Shown in pieces: positions 32,293 through 42,779 of a stretch of DNA of 54,443 nt (its first letter is position 1; each line of letters opens with the position of its first letter). Source of the stretch: Adiantum capillus-veneris (taxonomy: Eukaryota; Streptophyta; Polypodiopsida; Polypodiales; Pteridaceae); the NCBI GenBank assembly GCA_014529385.2, contig JABFUD020000231.1, positions 1 through 54,443 on the forward strand, given 5' to 3'. Both the position numbers and the translations under genes were made by a program. The notes under the pieces are model-generated. The model saw only the letters and a program-made list of their open reading frames with translations. It had not been told where the DNA came from and ran no database searches.

Positions 32293-33758
32293 GAGAGATG
32301 AACAAATTTTCTCGTCGACATAGCTTTGGACATGAAGCCTCAACTTCCCAATCAAGGGAGTAATGGAGTCTTGTTGTGCCTTGAAAGTTGTGTCAGCCGT
32401 TACAATATCTCCCATCTCGAAAGCTTGAATGCCCAACTTGGTGACCAACTCCATTGATATGAAGTTGTGAGTAGAGCCAGGGTCAAACAAGATGAAGGCA
32501 TCATGCTCCCTTACCTTTCCCCAAGCATAGGAGAGAGATGATCCTTTGCAATGAGCATCCTCTTTTGGAGCTTTGATGGTGGAAGCCCTAGGAGTCTCAT
32601 TGCGAGCATTTTTCTTGGGGCAAGAACAATAGCCATGTCCTTGCTCCCCACACTTAAAACACTTATGGTCCTTGCAAAAAGCTTCAAGCTCTTCATGAGA
32701 GAGTTTGTTTTTACCTTTGTAAACTCCCTTCTCCTTGGACCTATTGTTGTTATAATTATTGTTGTAGAAAGTACCTTGGGAAGAATTTTGGGCATTGGTT
32801 TTCCCCTTTGCATCATTTTTGTCTTTGTTTTCCATGGGTGGGTTTGAGATTCTGTCTAGCCCCTTGTTGGAAATTGATGCGGGAAGAAACCATGGTGTGG
32901 TGGATTACTTAGGTAATAAAACCAGGCCGTTGGGAGTTGACATACTTGGCCATTTCTTCAGGTAATTCCGCACCAAATTGTTGCTTTTTCTCGACAAAGT
33001 ATATCTTTTGGAATACAGTAGACTTGAGATGTAAATCCCAAAACTTGTCCACATATTTGTGAATAGACTCATGTGAGAGAAGATTCATATTGCACCATTT
33101 GGTAAGTACTTTGTCCTTTGCATCGCTTGCAAGGAATTGCTTCATGATGGAAACTTGTAGAGTTTTCCATGTCTTTGGGGCTTCACCATTGCCATGAAGG
33201 CTAGCCCACCATTGCCGAGATGATTTTTGGAAGTGCATAGCTACATGGTGTAGCTTGGAGGACTCCGCTGAAGCATGGTGTAGCTTGGAGGACTCCGTGA
33301 AGCCCTTGTCTCCAAAGGCCACATCAAATTGATGGATGAAGGCCAATACTTTGTCAGTGGCATTAAAGGTGCCATCATAGGTGAGAAAAGAAATGCTCTT
33401 TTCTCCCTCTTGGAACTTCTTGAGCTTTTGTGATCTTTGCCATGCAGGATATGATTTGCGATGTCCTCCCCTCTTGTATTCTCTAGGAGAATAGCCATAG
33501 CTTTCATCGGGAGAGGAAGAAGGTGAAGAAGAAGGAGAAGAGGGTGACCTCTTTCTTGACCTTTTCTTCCTTTGTTTCCTCTTTTCCATTTTGGAGTGAT
33601 GAGGAGAAGGACTGTGTGTTGACCGTTTCCTCATGGGAGGAGTTGGCGATCATTTAGACCACCATCTTCATGAAGCCACATCTTCAGAGGAACTTAGGGA
33701 TTCATTACTTTCTTGTTCTTTGGATTCCTCCTCTTGTATGGGAGACAATCTTCTTTTG
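32293..33758 (-). pseudogene. gag: RE4 gag and first half of protease
   Basis: The 241-codon frame 33634-32909 gives the Ser/Lys-rich linker (SPSSPSSSPSSSPDESYGYS) and capsid (FIHQFDVAFGDKGFTESS, SRQWWASLHG, VSIMKQFLASDAKDK, VEKKQQFGAELPEEMAKY). The 221-codon frame 32835-32170 gives the knuckle CFKCGEQGHGYCSC, then the protease active site LFDPGSTHNFISME and LRLHVQSYVDEK, and runs out of RE4 at the RE5 LTR. A stop and frame change near 32850-32900 separate the two. RE6's LTR replaces the gag N-terminus at 33758. Confidence 0.85.
33245..33304. repeat. 30-bp in-frame tandem duplication in RE4 gag
   Basis: Copies start at 33245 and 33275. They repeat SSKLHHASAE / SSKLHHV in the capsid, and are absent from RE3 and RE7. 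Confidence 0.9.
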
Positions 33759-34030
33759 TGTTAGGTTTAATGGCCATGTGGCCGACCGCCCATCGTGAAC
33801 TGCTACTAACCCTAAGTGTACAACTATAAACTTGTGTGAGTCACTAACGATAAGTACAATGTGTATTGTGCTTTATTGCATAAGATAGAGAAGAAAAAAA
33901 GGGGGCACACAGTACATGTTGGGTCTCCCCCTTCAACCTGTGTGTGTGGCTATGGTGGTGTGTGTGTGTGTGTGTGTGTGTGTGCGTTTCTTCTTCCGCT
34001 TCCACTGTGCTCTTGACTCCTTTTCCTTCA
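33759..34030 (+). repeat. RE6 5' LTR (272 bp)
   Basis: TGTTAGGTTTAATGG to TTTTCCTTCA, with TG/CA ends, two bases before the PBS. TATAAAC is near 33825, and a (GT)n run at about 33957-33983. Confidence 0.8.
33957..33983. repeat. (GT)n microsatellite in RE6 LTR
   Basis: About 13 GT units. Confidence 0.9.
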
Positions 34031-34032
34031 TT

Positions 34033-34046
34033 TGGTATCAGAGCCA
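34033..34046 (+). other. RE6 primer-binding site, tRNA-Met
   Basis: TGGTATCAGAGCCA, the canonical initiator tRNA-Met PBS of plant Ty1/copia elements. Confidence 0.9.
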
Positions 34047-35152
34047 TCTCATTCCCGAAATCATTTCTGCACGTGCTCGTATTTTCAAGAGTACAAACAG
34101 GTTTTTGATTTTGGAATTGGCAAATTCAGCTTTATGAGATCGTTTCGTTTCCCCCACATGTCCTATGGTTTTATCCCCCTTTTGGATCCATTCAAGGCAT
34201 CAGAAACCCCATTCATGCTACGGTTCAGGAGTTGCGTTTTTAAGCCCTCTTTTGGTAGTTTGTGCTGCAGAGCTTCCATAACAAGTTACAAGTACCATTG
34301 TTGCAGTCTCTTCCATCTACGAGAGCCCACGGCTCATTCGGGAGTGTGTAGCCTCTTTTGGAGTGGCCTCATACACACACATAGAGTGGGAGTTTGATGG
34401 CATTGTCTTCTTTGACTACAGATACAGGTACAGGTACGGTTACAGGTATAGGTACACGTACAAAAACATAGAGCGGCTTGGTTAGCTTTCTCTGTGCTTC
34501 TCGGCCTCGATCTTGGCTTTGGCTACGACATTGTCATCAACTCATAGGCTACATGTTTTAGTGCTTGAGATACTCTCGTTCTAGTGGGAGCAGTTGTTTA
34601 TGCGTACATGCATATGTTGACACTTTTGACATTGTTTAAGCTCTTTTGAGAGTGGTTTGACTCCCCGTAAGGATGTTTATTTGTATGCACATGCTTTTGA
34701 TGCCTGTTTGAGATACTATCATTGTATGCTTTTGTGGAGCCATCTTTTGGCTAGTACGACAATTTCAACCATTTTTGAGACTTAGCTATACATTTTGCTG
34801 TATAACCTACGTTGTTGAGGGTCAATAGCGTGAGGTTTTTGAGTTGGGGTATTCTCAAATGTGGAGATACTTTCGGCGATATAGGTAGCTGGAGCATCCC
34901 TTACGAGATCTTGCCATAGGACATGTATAGAGTGGTATAGGTGCTTTTGATGCCGAGATGGTGGTCTATGGTCAATTTGACAGTTTATGGACCTCAGTTG
35001 GTCTCTATACAGTGTGCTTTTGAGAGGCATTGCCCTCTTTTATGCTTTGTGAGTGACATACTCATTTAGTCTTGTATTTTGGTTGACATAGTCCCATATA
35101 CAAAGGAGACTGTGTCGAAATCTTTCCAGAATCTTTTGGTAGTTTTATCACC
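34047..35152 (+). other. RE6 leader
   Basis: About 1.1 kb without a domain. It includes a short GGTACA-type repeat at 34418-34461, inside a 24-codon frame starting at 34397. Nothing else is seen. Confidence 0.5.
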
Positions 35153-35521
35153 ATGTCTACTAGCAAAGACCGTGACATTTATGACATAAAGAATTTTGAT
35201 GGCACTAATTTTCAGCTTTGAAAGAACCAAATGCATGCTGTGCTTGTCCAAAAGAAGAAAAAGTTGCATATTGCCTATGCAGCTAGAACTGAAGATATGC
35301 ACATGATTTAGTTTCAGTGGGAGGAGCTTGATGAACTATGCAGGTCTATGATTAGACTCCACCTTGGTGAGTTGGTGTACTTTTCAATGTTAGAATGTGA
35401 GACTGCTCATGCTTTATGGAAGAAATTATGCGACACTTATGAAAAGGATATGGCTAGCAATAAGGTTTTCCTAATGCGAAAACTTTTCAACCTTCGTATG
35501 AAGGAGTCAACTAGTGTTGCG
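35153..35521 (+). pseudogene. gag: RE6 copia-type gag, N-terminal part
   Basis: Reads MSTSKDRDIYDIKNFDGTNF, then HAVLVQKKK, RSMIRLHLGELVYFS, AHALWKKLCDTYEKD and NKVFLMRKLFNLRMKES. This is the pattern of plant Ty1/copia Gag (FxGxNFxxW, then ALWxxLxxxYE and LxxLxMKE). TGA at 35219-35221 replaces the conserved Trp and TAG stands at 35309-35311, both in frame. The protein is cut after about 123 codons by the RE7 LTR, so the nucleocapsid and pol are missing. Confidence 0.85.
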
Positions 35522-37082
35522 TGTCATAATAATCAATATCTAATTCTCCTAAATGATTTTCTCATGTTAAACTGATCATTTAATATGGGGAAGTGCCAGG
35601 GGAGAAAAAGCTAGAATATTGGTTAAGCTAGCAGACTAGCCACAATAGGGATCCAAAGGGGGGGCCATCTGTAAAAGAGCCATGTGCAACAATGAACTTA
35701 AAAGACCCTAAGGTTCAGCCCATTAAGACTTCCAAAATGCTAAGGTTCCAAAATTCAAAGGTTGTGTCCAAAGGTCAAACATTGGGGGAATTGGATGCTT
35801 TGTGTGTGTCCCAAAAGTCTTTGGCAATCCCTACATAGGAGGAGGCGAGACTTGCAAGTAGGGGATGAGAGATAAACTCTCTCTCTCACACACAAGCTCC
35901 CTTTACACAAAGGGAATGAGGGACACATGTCAGCTCCCTAGCCCAGATGCCCACAAGGTGTAACCAATTCCTATTGGATGGCCTTGGAGGTGGACCAATG
36001 AGAATTAGGCTAGAGTAAATCTAGTTTAATTGATTTTAAAACACTTAATAAAAGAACCAATAAGAATTAAGCTCTCTAGAAGACTATTGGACAGTCTCCC
36101 AAGGGGACCAATGAGCATTCAACAGCCCAATGGCTTGCCTGATTCCTATTGGCAAGGAGGTCCAATGAGAGTTTAGTTGAATAAAATAATTACCTAAAGC
36201 TCTCACAAAAGGCGAAAGGGGGACACATGTCAGAAGGCTATCACTTATGTTGCTTAATTATCATTGGCTAAGCCTGGGGAGGTCCAATAGGATGCTAGCA
36301 AGAGCAAATAGCAAGAGAGGTCGACCAAGAGAGAGAGGGGGATGATTTTTCAAAGGAATTATCACCTACACACTCACACTAGCTCATGTGTGAAGAAAAG
36401 AAGACTCTCTCTCCTTCTCAAGCTTTAATGGAAAGCTTATCACCTACTCCAAGCTTGTGAGAAGGGAGGCCTACACCAACAACTCTTGGCTTTGTGATGC
36501 AAATCCAACCAAGAGCCAAGCTTCAATGCATGCTCACCTCCTCTACCATGCTAATTATTATGCTAAGCTATGCTAATATGAGTGATTATGTGAGGAGATG
36601 TACATCTTTCTCGTAAGAACACTCCTTTTTCCTCTCAATCTACTCTCATACCCCACTAGCTCTCACCATCTTCGAAGGTGTGTGAGGTCTTGGGTCCGAG
36701 ACCGTGAGGGAATTGATGTTGTGTTTGATAAGTGTTTTGTGTAGTGCATGAAGTTTACATCTTCATTGCACTAGCTAGTATTGAAGGAACACAAGAAATT
36801 GTATTGTAAAATGTCTCTCTTAATGGGAGAAACCATAATACAAAGCCTTTTGGAGGGGGGACCGGCTCCATGCAAATCCGGTCCTCAACTGTTGTCAATT
36901 GCTTAATTTCTCTCTCTTTTTTAAAGCATTGTTCATGCTATCTAACTAGGTGTTATGCTTTCTGTTGCTCTCTCCACCCAATCACTCTTGTTATTCTCAT
37001 TAGAAAGTTATTCTAATGAAATTCTCACTATATTCATGCTATTTTCCGCTACACACAAGTTACTGTACCATTAAATGTTATA
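35522..37082 (+). repeat. RE7 5' LTR (1561 bp)
   Basis: Starts TGTCATAATAATCAATATC, the same as at 42352, and ends one base before the PBS. The terminal CA is changed to TA. It is homologous to the RE3 LTR on the opposite strand (for example the AAACTGATCATTTAAT block). Confidence 0.9.
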
Positions 37083-37083
37083 T

Positions 37084-37095
37084 TGGTATCAGAGC
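37084..37095 (+). other. RE7 primer-binding site, tRNA-Met
   Basis: TGGTATCAGAGC, an exact initiator tRNA-Met type PBS. Confidence 0.9.
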
Positions 37096-37529
37096 ACAAG
37101 GTTTCTCTTTTCTTGCTCAAGAAGGGAGGTCCTCAAGCTAGCTATAAATGGTTGGTACTATTAATTGCATGTGAGTAAGTAGAATAGGGATTTTTCAGCC
37201 TTGCAGTGCGCCTGCCTTTGTGCAGTTAACGGGGAATCACCGTCGAGAGCTATGGTCTTAATAGTGGAGTCCTACGGGGCTTGCCTACGACTTAACCACT
37301 ATTGAGCTATTAGAAGCTTGACAAAAGCCGGTGCTGTTTTGGTGTTGAACGACCCTCTCTTCTATTCCTTGCAATTGATGGTATTGGAGCCACGGGTACA
37401 GTAGCTTGAGTACTTTTTCTAAAGGGGTAAAGAGGAGTAGCAACTAGGGCTTGAAGTGCCAAAGTAAACCTAAAAAGTTTACACCTAAAAAGTTTACACC
37501 TAAAAAGTTTACACCTAAAAGTTGTTAGA
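37096..37529 (+). other. RE7 leader
   Basis: Non-coding. A 15-bp unit, CCTAAAAAGTTTACA, is repeated 3.7 times at 37469-37524, just before the gag ATG. Confidence 0.75.
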
Positions 37530-39112
37530 ATGGTTGACAATAGTAAAGAGAGTGAAATTAATGTTGATAACTTTGATTTTGCTAATGATCAAGCTACTAA
37601 TGATGCCCCGATGCTTGTTAACTATCTTGTTTCTAGGCTTCAACAAGCCATGGGCAATCCATCCCTCCAAAGTGAAGTGCAACGACAGCTTCGTGCTCAT
37701 GGGATTCTCCAAGCTCCCCACCATGACAAGAGAACACCTAGGAAGCCTCCTTGAGAGACTTCCAAAAGAGGTCTCTCTCCGATTCGGGAAGTATGAAGGG
37801 CTCAAAAATTTGCTCCTTGATGACGCATCTCGTTATCAAAGGAGAATTCAAGAGCCTCCACCGAAGGAACGAGAAAGAAGCGAGTCTCCCGCCACCTCGG
37901 CAGAGATGGCTCCACGAAGACGGCGGGCTAAACACTCTCCATCACCTCCAGAATGAAGAAGAGCATCACATACTTCTCCACACCGTGCTTCAAAGAGGGA
38001 TGACAAAAAGCAAGAGAAGAAAAAGGCGAGAAAGAGGACACCCTCTTCTCCATCTTCTTCATCCTCTTCCTCTTATGAAAGTGATGGTCAAGACAACAAA
38101 GATCAAGGCAAGAAAAAGGTGAGAAAGAGGTCACCCTCTTCTCCATCTTCCTCAAATTCTTCATCTTCTGAAGAAAGTGATGGTGCAACCTTTGAACCAC
38201 CATCAAAAAGAAGAGGCGATAGGGAATCCTATGCTGCATGGAAGAGGTCATCCAAGCTCAAGAAGCTCAAAGAGGGAGGGAAGAGCATCTCTTTCCTTAC
38301 CTACGATGACCCTTTGGTGCTACGGACAAGTCTTGGCCTTTATCCAACAATTCGATGCAACGTTCGGAGATGAGGGTTTCAGGGAGTCCTCTAAGCTACG
38401 CCATGTAGCTATGCACTTTCAAAAGTCTGCCAGACAATGGTGGTCTAGTCTACGGGCCAACGGTGAAGCTCCACAAACATGGAAAGCTTTAAGAGCTTCC
38501 ATTATGAAGTAGTTTTTGGCCACCGATGCCAAAGACAAAGTACTCACCAAATGGAGAATCTTGAAGCTCTCTCCCTATGAATCCATCCACAAATATGTAG
38601 AAAAGTTTTGGGACCTACAACTCAAAGCCATTGTCTTCAAAAAGTTAGATTTTGGAGAGCAAAAGCAACAATTTTGTGCATGCTTAACAGAAGAAATGGG
38701 GGAGTATGTCAACTCTCAAAGGCCACGTACCATATGAGCGGTAATACATCATACTATGGTGGCCTCTCGAATCAATTTCCAAACAGGGGCTAAGAGGAAT
38801 TCTAAGCCCCCTGAAAACAAGGGTTCCAATGAGCCTAAGGGAAAGGACAATGTCCAAAAGTCTCCTAACGGAAATTCCAACAAAGCTAAAGAGAAGGGAG
38901 TTTGTAAAGGCAAAAATAAACTCTTTCTTGAAGAGCTTCAGCGTTATCGCAAGGATAACCGGTGTTTCAAGTGCGGCAAACAAGGGCATGCGTACCGCGC
39001 TTGTCCCCAAAAGGACAACCACCATGATCCTCCTAGAGCTACCTTGGTCGAAATCCAAGAGGAGGAACTCACCACAAAGGATCTCCTCCATGCCATGCTT
39101 GGGGAAAGGTAA
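37530..39112 (+). pseudogene. gag: RE7 gag
   Basis: Starts at MVDNSKESEINVDNFDF, with FLVSRLQQAMGNPS-like YLVSRLQQAMGNPS, matching RE3's N-terminus. After frame changes, a Ser/Lys-rich linker (38119-38290) leads to the capsid FIQQFDATFGDEGFRESS and ARQWWSSLRANGEAP, then a TAG near 38511 and LATDAKDKVLTKW. It continues to NSQRPRTI, another stop near 38738, and the 118-codon frame 38756-39112 with the knuckle CFKCGKQGHAYRAC at 38963-39004. At least three stops or frameshifts break it. Confidence 0.85.
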
Positions 39113-39363
39113 GAGAACACGATGCTTTTATTCTCTTTGACCCCGGTTCTACTCATAAGTTTATATCTATAGAGTTGGCCACCAAGCTAGGCATACAAAC
39201 CTATGAGATGGGAGATGCAAAGGAAATGGGTCACACTATACCCATTGTACATATGCAAGCTTTCAACAAGTCAATAAAGAGCTCTATTTTTGTGTACATG
39301 ATTTTTGTTAAAGACTCTCAAAATGAACTTAATGTTTTAGCAAAAGAAAATATACACAATTAA
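39112..39363 (+). pseudogene. RE7 protease remnant with internal deletion
   Basis: The active-site block LFDPGSTHKFISIE is present, followed by ATKLGIQTYEMGDA. The text then jumps directly to HTIPIVHMQAFNKSIKSSIF, which in RE4 lies far downstream (TIPLVNSPTFDKSMKSLIF near 24750). The second conserved block (ILGxPWF) and about 75 residues are therefore missing. A frameshift near 39112 separates it from gag. Confidence 0.8.
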
Positions 39364-40241
39364 ATGGAAATAGAGTTATCCAATTTTCTCAAGGGGTTTC
39401 AAGATGTTTTTATTGACGACATCCCTTGTGAGCTACCTCCTAAACGAGGCAATGATGACCATGCAATTGAACTTCTTCCAGGAAGTTCACAGCTTAACAA
39501 ACCTCCTTATAGAGTTTCTCAAGCTCAACAAGAGGAGATTATGCGGCAAGTGCATGAGTTAGTTGAGAAGGGCATGGTTAGGCCTAGCTCATCTCCATTT
39601 TGTTCTCCTGTGCTACTAGTGCAAAAGAAAGATGGCACATATTGTATGTGTGTCGACTATAGAGCACTAAATAGGATCACTATAAAAAATAGGTTTCCTG
39701 TTCCACGGGTAGAAGACCTATTTGATAAGCTACAAAGGTCCACCTACTTCAGTAGGATTGACCTAAAAAGTGGCTACCATCAAATAAGGATAGTTGATCA
39801 AGACATTGTAAAGACCGATTTCGCACTACGTTTGGTCTCTATGAATACATTGTCATGCCTTTTGGCTTGACCAATGCACCAGCCACATTCAACCGCTTGA
39901 TGGAGAAGCTATTCAGGCCTCACTAAACCTTTACTGGAGTGTTCTTTGATGATTTCATCATCTACTCTAATTCATTAGACGAACACAAGCGACACCTCCA
40001 GGTAATATTTCAAGTTTTAAGAGAGATTAAACTTTATGTTAGTCGAAAGAAAAGTGAATTTTTCTTACAAGAGATTGAGTATTTAGGTCACATTATCTCT
40101 CAAGATGGCATCCAAATGGATCCATCAAAGTTAGAGGTAATAAAAGGATGGCCTAAACCAAAGAATCTTCATGAGTTAAGAAGCTTTATACGGCTGTGCG
40201 CATATTATAGACGCTTCATAGAAAAGTTCTCACTAATAGTG
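39364..40241 (+). pseudogene. RE7 reverse transcriptase
   Basis: The 168-codon frame 39364-39870 has GFQDVFIDDIPCELPPKRG, RVSQAQQEEIMRQ, RPSSSPFCSPVLLVQKKDGT, CMCVDYRALNRI and FSRIDLKSGYHQIRI. A one-base change near 39825 shifts the frame before [15 protein letters not shown] stop near 39924 is followed by the 140-codon frame from 39939 with the catalytic FFDD (39942-39953), KKSEFFLQEIEYLGHIIS and CAYYRRFIEKFS. RT similarity ends at the inversion breakpoint. Confidence 0.9.
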
Positions 40242-41072
40242 GACCATCACATCCCTAATTGGCAAAGGTTGAAACAACCAAGTTGCTTGCCTCTATCAAA
40301 CTTTGTCTTTTGGCATACCACACATTTAGAAACATACTCTTATACGTTTGCTTTCATGTAGGCCAATAGAAATATATTTCAATCCCCTTTAGGGTAGACT
40401 GAATCCCTCTATGCCCTACATAAGGAGGAGCATGAGATTCATACATTACTTTCTCACGTAGTGAGCTAGTAACACATAGTCTATTGCCATAGAGAAAATA
40501 ACCATCGTGTAAAGTAAATGGTTCCTCTTTCTTCCCTAGTGCAAGGGCTGAAATCACATCTCTAAAATCGGGATCAATAGCATACTCATCTATCATAGAA
40601 GATAGATCACTGTGAGTTGCTATGGAAACCGCATTCACTCTCGGCCGTCTTGAGAGTGCATCGGCTACTTGATTATGCTTGCCAGCAATGTGAGCAATAT
40701 GAAAATGAAATTGCGAAAGGAAATTTGTCAACCTCATATGTTTGTCAGAGAGCTTGGTCTGCATCATGAAGTACTTAAGACTTTGGTGATCCGTTCGTAG
40801 AATGAAAGGAGTCCCAATAAATAGTGCTTCCATGAGTCTAAGGAATGTAGAAGTACAAGGAGTTCCTTTTCATATATGCCTAGAGCTTGCTCAACAGGGT
40901 CAAGCCTTCGACTTTCATAGCCTATGGCATGCCCTTCTTGAAGCAAAATAGCTCCAAGGCAATCACCACAAGCATCACATTAGACCTCAAATGGCTTTGA
41001 GATATCCGGTAGTGTAAGCACGGGTTGAGAGATAAGCTTTTCGAAAGCATTGTTCTCCTTGGCAGACCATCA
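40242..41072 (-). pseudogene. Inverted RNase H and zinc-finger segment of RE7
   Basis: On the - strand this reads [18 protein letters not shown], then CDACGDCLGA and LQEGHAIGYESRRLD (40946-40764). The 159-codon frame 40833-40354 follows, with FILRTDHQSLKYFMMQT, IAGKHNQVADALSRRP and the HHCC-type KVMYESHAPPYVGHRG, then CVVCQKTKFDRGKQL. All of it belongs between RT and integrase but is turned round relative to its flanks. The octamer GACCATCA stands at both edges (40242-40249 and 41065-41072). Confidence 0.9.
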
Positions 41073-41870
41073 AATGGCAACCCTCTTCATTTCACAAATC
41101 TTTAAGTACCATGGCTTGCCAATGTCCATAGTGTCGGATAGAGATCCTAGAATGACCAGTAAATTTTGGAAAGGGTCTCTTTGAGAATTTAGGAACAAGG
41201 CTAAACTTCTCTTTGGCCTATCATCCGCAAACGGATGGCCAAAGTGAAATAGCTAACCTAATAATTCTTGATCTACTAAAAGCCTATGTAACGGAAGTAG
41301 ATCAAAGATCCCAATGGGAGAAGTACTTACCCTTAGTGGAGTATGCCTACAATAACATTGTACATACTTCCACGGGAAAAGCACCTTTTGAGGTAATTGA
41401 GGGAAGATCAAAAAGTCCCTTGCTACTTAAGGTACATGGAAAGATCTTTGCTTCAGATGAGTATAGCCGAGACCTATAAGAATCTTTCCAAAAGATTAAG
41501 GACGCTATCTCTATCTCACAGCAAAGGCAAAAGGCTATTGCTGACAAGCACAGAAGAGCTTAAACCTTTAAAGAAAATGATTGGGTCTTACTCAAATTCC
41601 CAAGGCTCGATTAAGGCACATGACGGGCAAGAATCCTACGGGACACCAAAAGTACTATGCTAAGTTAGAAAAAAGGTACTATGGTTCCTTCTAGATTCTT
41701 AGGCCAATCAATGAGATGGCCTATCAACTCAAGTTACTCAACCATTGGATCATACACAATGCTTTCCATGTGAGCCTACTCAAGCCTTACAAAGGAGAGC
41801 CACCTCAAGAACCAACTATTGAAGACCTGCCAGAGATCGAGGACTAAGAAGAGGCGCTGCAGTCCATTCT
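41073..41870 (+). pseudogene. RE7 integrase, N-terminal part missing
   Basis: Resumes on the + strand with [28 protein letters not shown] (second catalytic Asp) and FWKGSL, then a stop. After a frame change the 88-codon frame 41213-41479 gives HPQTDGQSEIANLIILDL (catalytic Glu), WEKYLPLVEYAYNN and APFEVIEGRSKSP. The first catalytic Asp (MDFI block in RE4) is absent, lost at the inversion breakpoint. It continues to AYQLKLLNHWIIHNAFHV near 41720-41790. Confidence 0.85.
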
Positions 41871-42030
41871 TCGACATAAAGACAAGGTACTAAGAGGTGG
41901 TAAGACTATCCGATGATATCTTATTAAGTTTAAGAATTATCCTTTTGAAGATGCTAGATGGATGCAAGGCATACAATTAAAGGATAACCTAAACCTTGTC
42001 AATGCTTACAATGCTTCCCAAGAGTAAGCA
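41860..42030 (+). pseudogene. RE7 integrase chromodomain
   Basis: Translates as ILRHKDKVLRGGKTIR, a stop, YLIKFKNYPFEDARWMQG and LKDNLNLVNAYNAS. The aromatic/charged pattern YLIKFK..P.EDARW is that of a chromodomain, which marks the element as a chromovirus. The TGA replaces an Arg codon just before YLIKF. Confidence 0.85.
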
Positions 42031-42351
42031 AATTTACAAATGTTAAAAATGAACAAAACTTTTGTCGTATAAGACTCTCTTTTCCTTTACTATGCACAAA
42101 ACTGAAGTAGTATGCATGCTTGGATTAAGTTTGCGGAGACGACGTCTCTTGAACACCAAGTAGAGCTTGTCACGCAGACATGCTTGCGGCAGCCTCAGGC
42201 TCTTAAGCGCCAAATGGACTAGTCATCCAGTGTGGAATGATGTCGTAGGGTAACATAGGGATCCTCTACCCGCTAAAAAAAGGACTAATGAATATGCTTT
42301 ATCTTCTCTACCCCATAGTCGAGGACGACTATGATTTCAAGAGATTGGTAA
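42031..42351 (+). other. RE7 3' non-coding end
   Basis: No frame. The last bases, AGTCGAGGACGACTATGATTT, then CAAGAGATTGGTAA, match RE4's sequence beside its 3' LTR (21477-21530, opposite strand). This confirms the LTR start; the polypurine tract is weak. Confidence 0.75.
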
Positions 42352-42724
42352 TGTCATAATAATCAATATCTAATTCTCCTAAATGATTTTCTCATGTTAA
42401 ACTGATCATTTAATATGGGGAAGTGCCAGGGAGAAAAAGCTAGAATATTGGTTAAGCTAGCAGACCGGCCACAGTAGGGATCCAAAGGAGGGAAAATAGG
42501 GATCCAAAGGGGGGCCCATATGTAAAAGATCCATTTGCAACAATGGGCTTAAAAGATCCTAAGGTTCAACCCATTAAGACTTCCAAAATGCTAAGGTTCC
42601 AAATTCAAAGGTTGTGTCCAAAGGTCAAACATTGGGGGAATGGATGCTTTGTGTGTGTCCCAAAAGTCTTTGGCAATCCCTACATAGGAGGGGGGCGAGC
42701 TGCAAGTAGGGGATGAGAGAGAAA

Positions 42725-42779
<55 letters not shown>

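Larger units (their letters stand above)
20362..33758 (-). mobile_element. RE4: chromovirus split by RE5
   Basis: Read on the - strand: gag and first half of protease (33758-32293), an interruption by RE5 (32287-24919), then the rest of protease, RT, RNase H, integrase with chromodomain, and a partial 3' LTR (21476-20362). The 5' LTR and gag start are lost at 33758, where RE6 begins. The chromodomain and tRNA-Met PBS type of its relatives place it among the plant chromoviruses. Stops and frameshifts in every domain make it inactive. Confidence 0.85.
33759..35521 (+). mobile_element. RE6: Ty1/copia-type element, 5' part
   Basis: LTR, tRNA-Met PBS, leader and the start of a copia-type gag on the + strand. 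It begins inside RE4's gag; RE3 reads straight through the same point (TCTTCTTTTG then GGGTCTCATC), which confirms the boundary. It is cut at 35521 by RE7's LTR, and no later RE6 sequence is recognised in the window. Confidence 0.8.
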
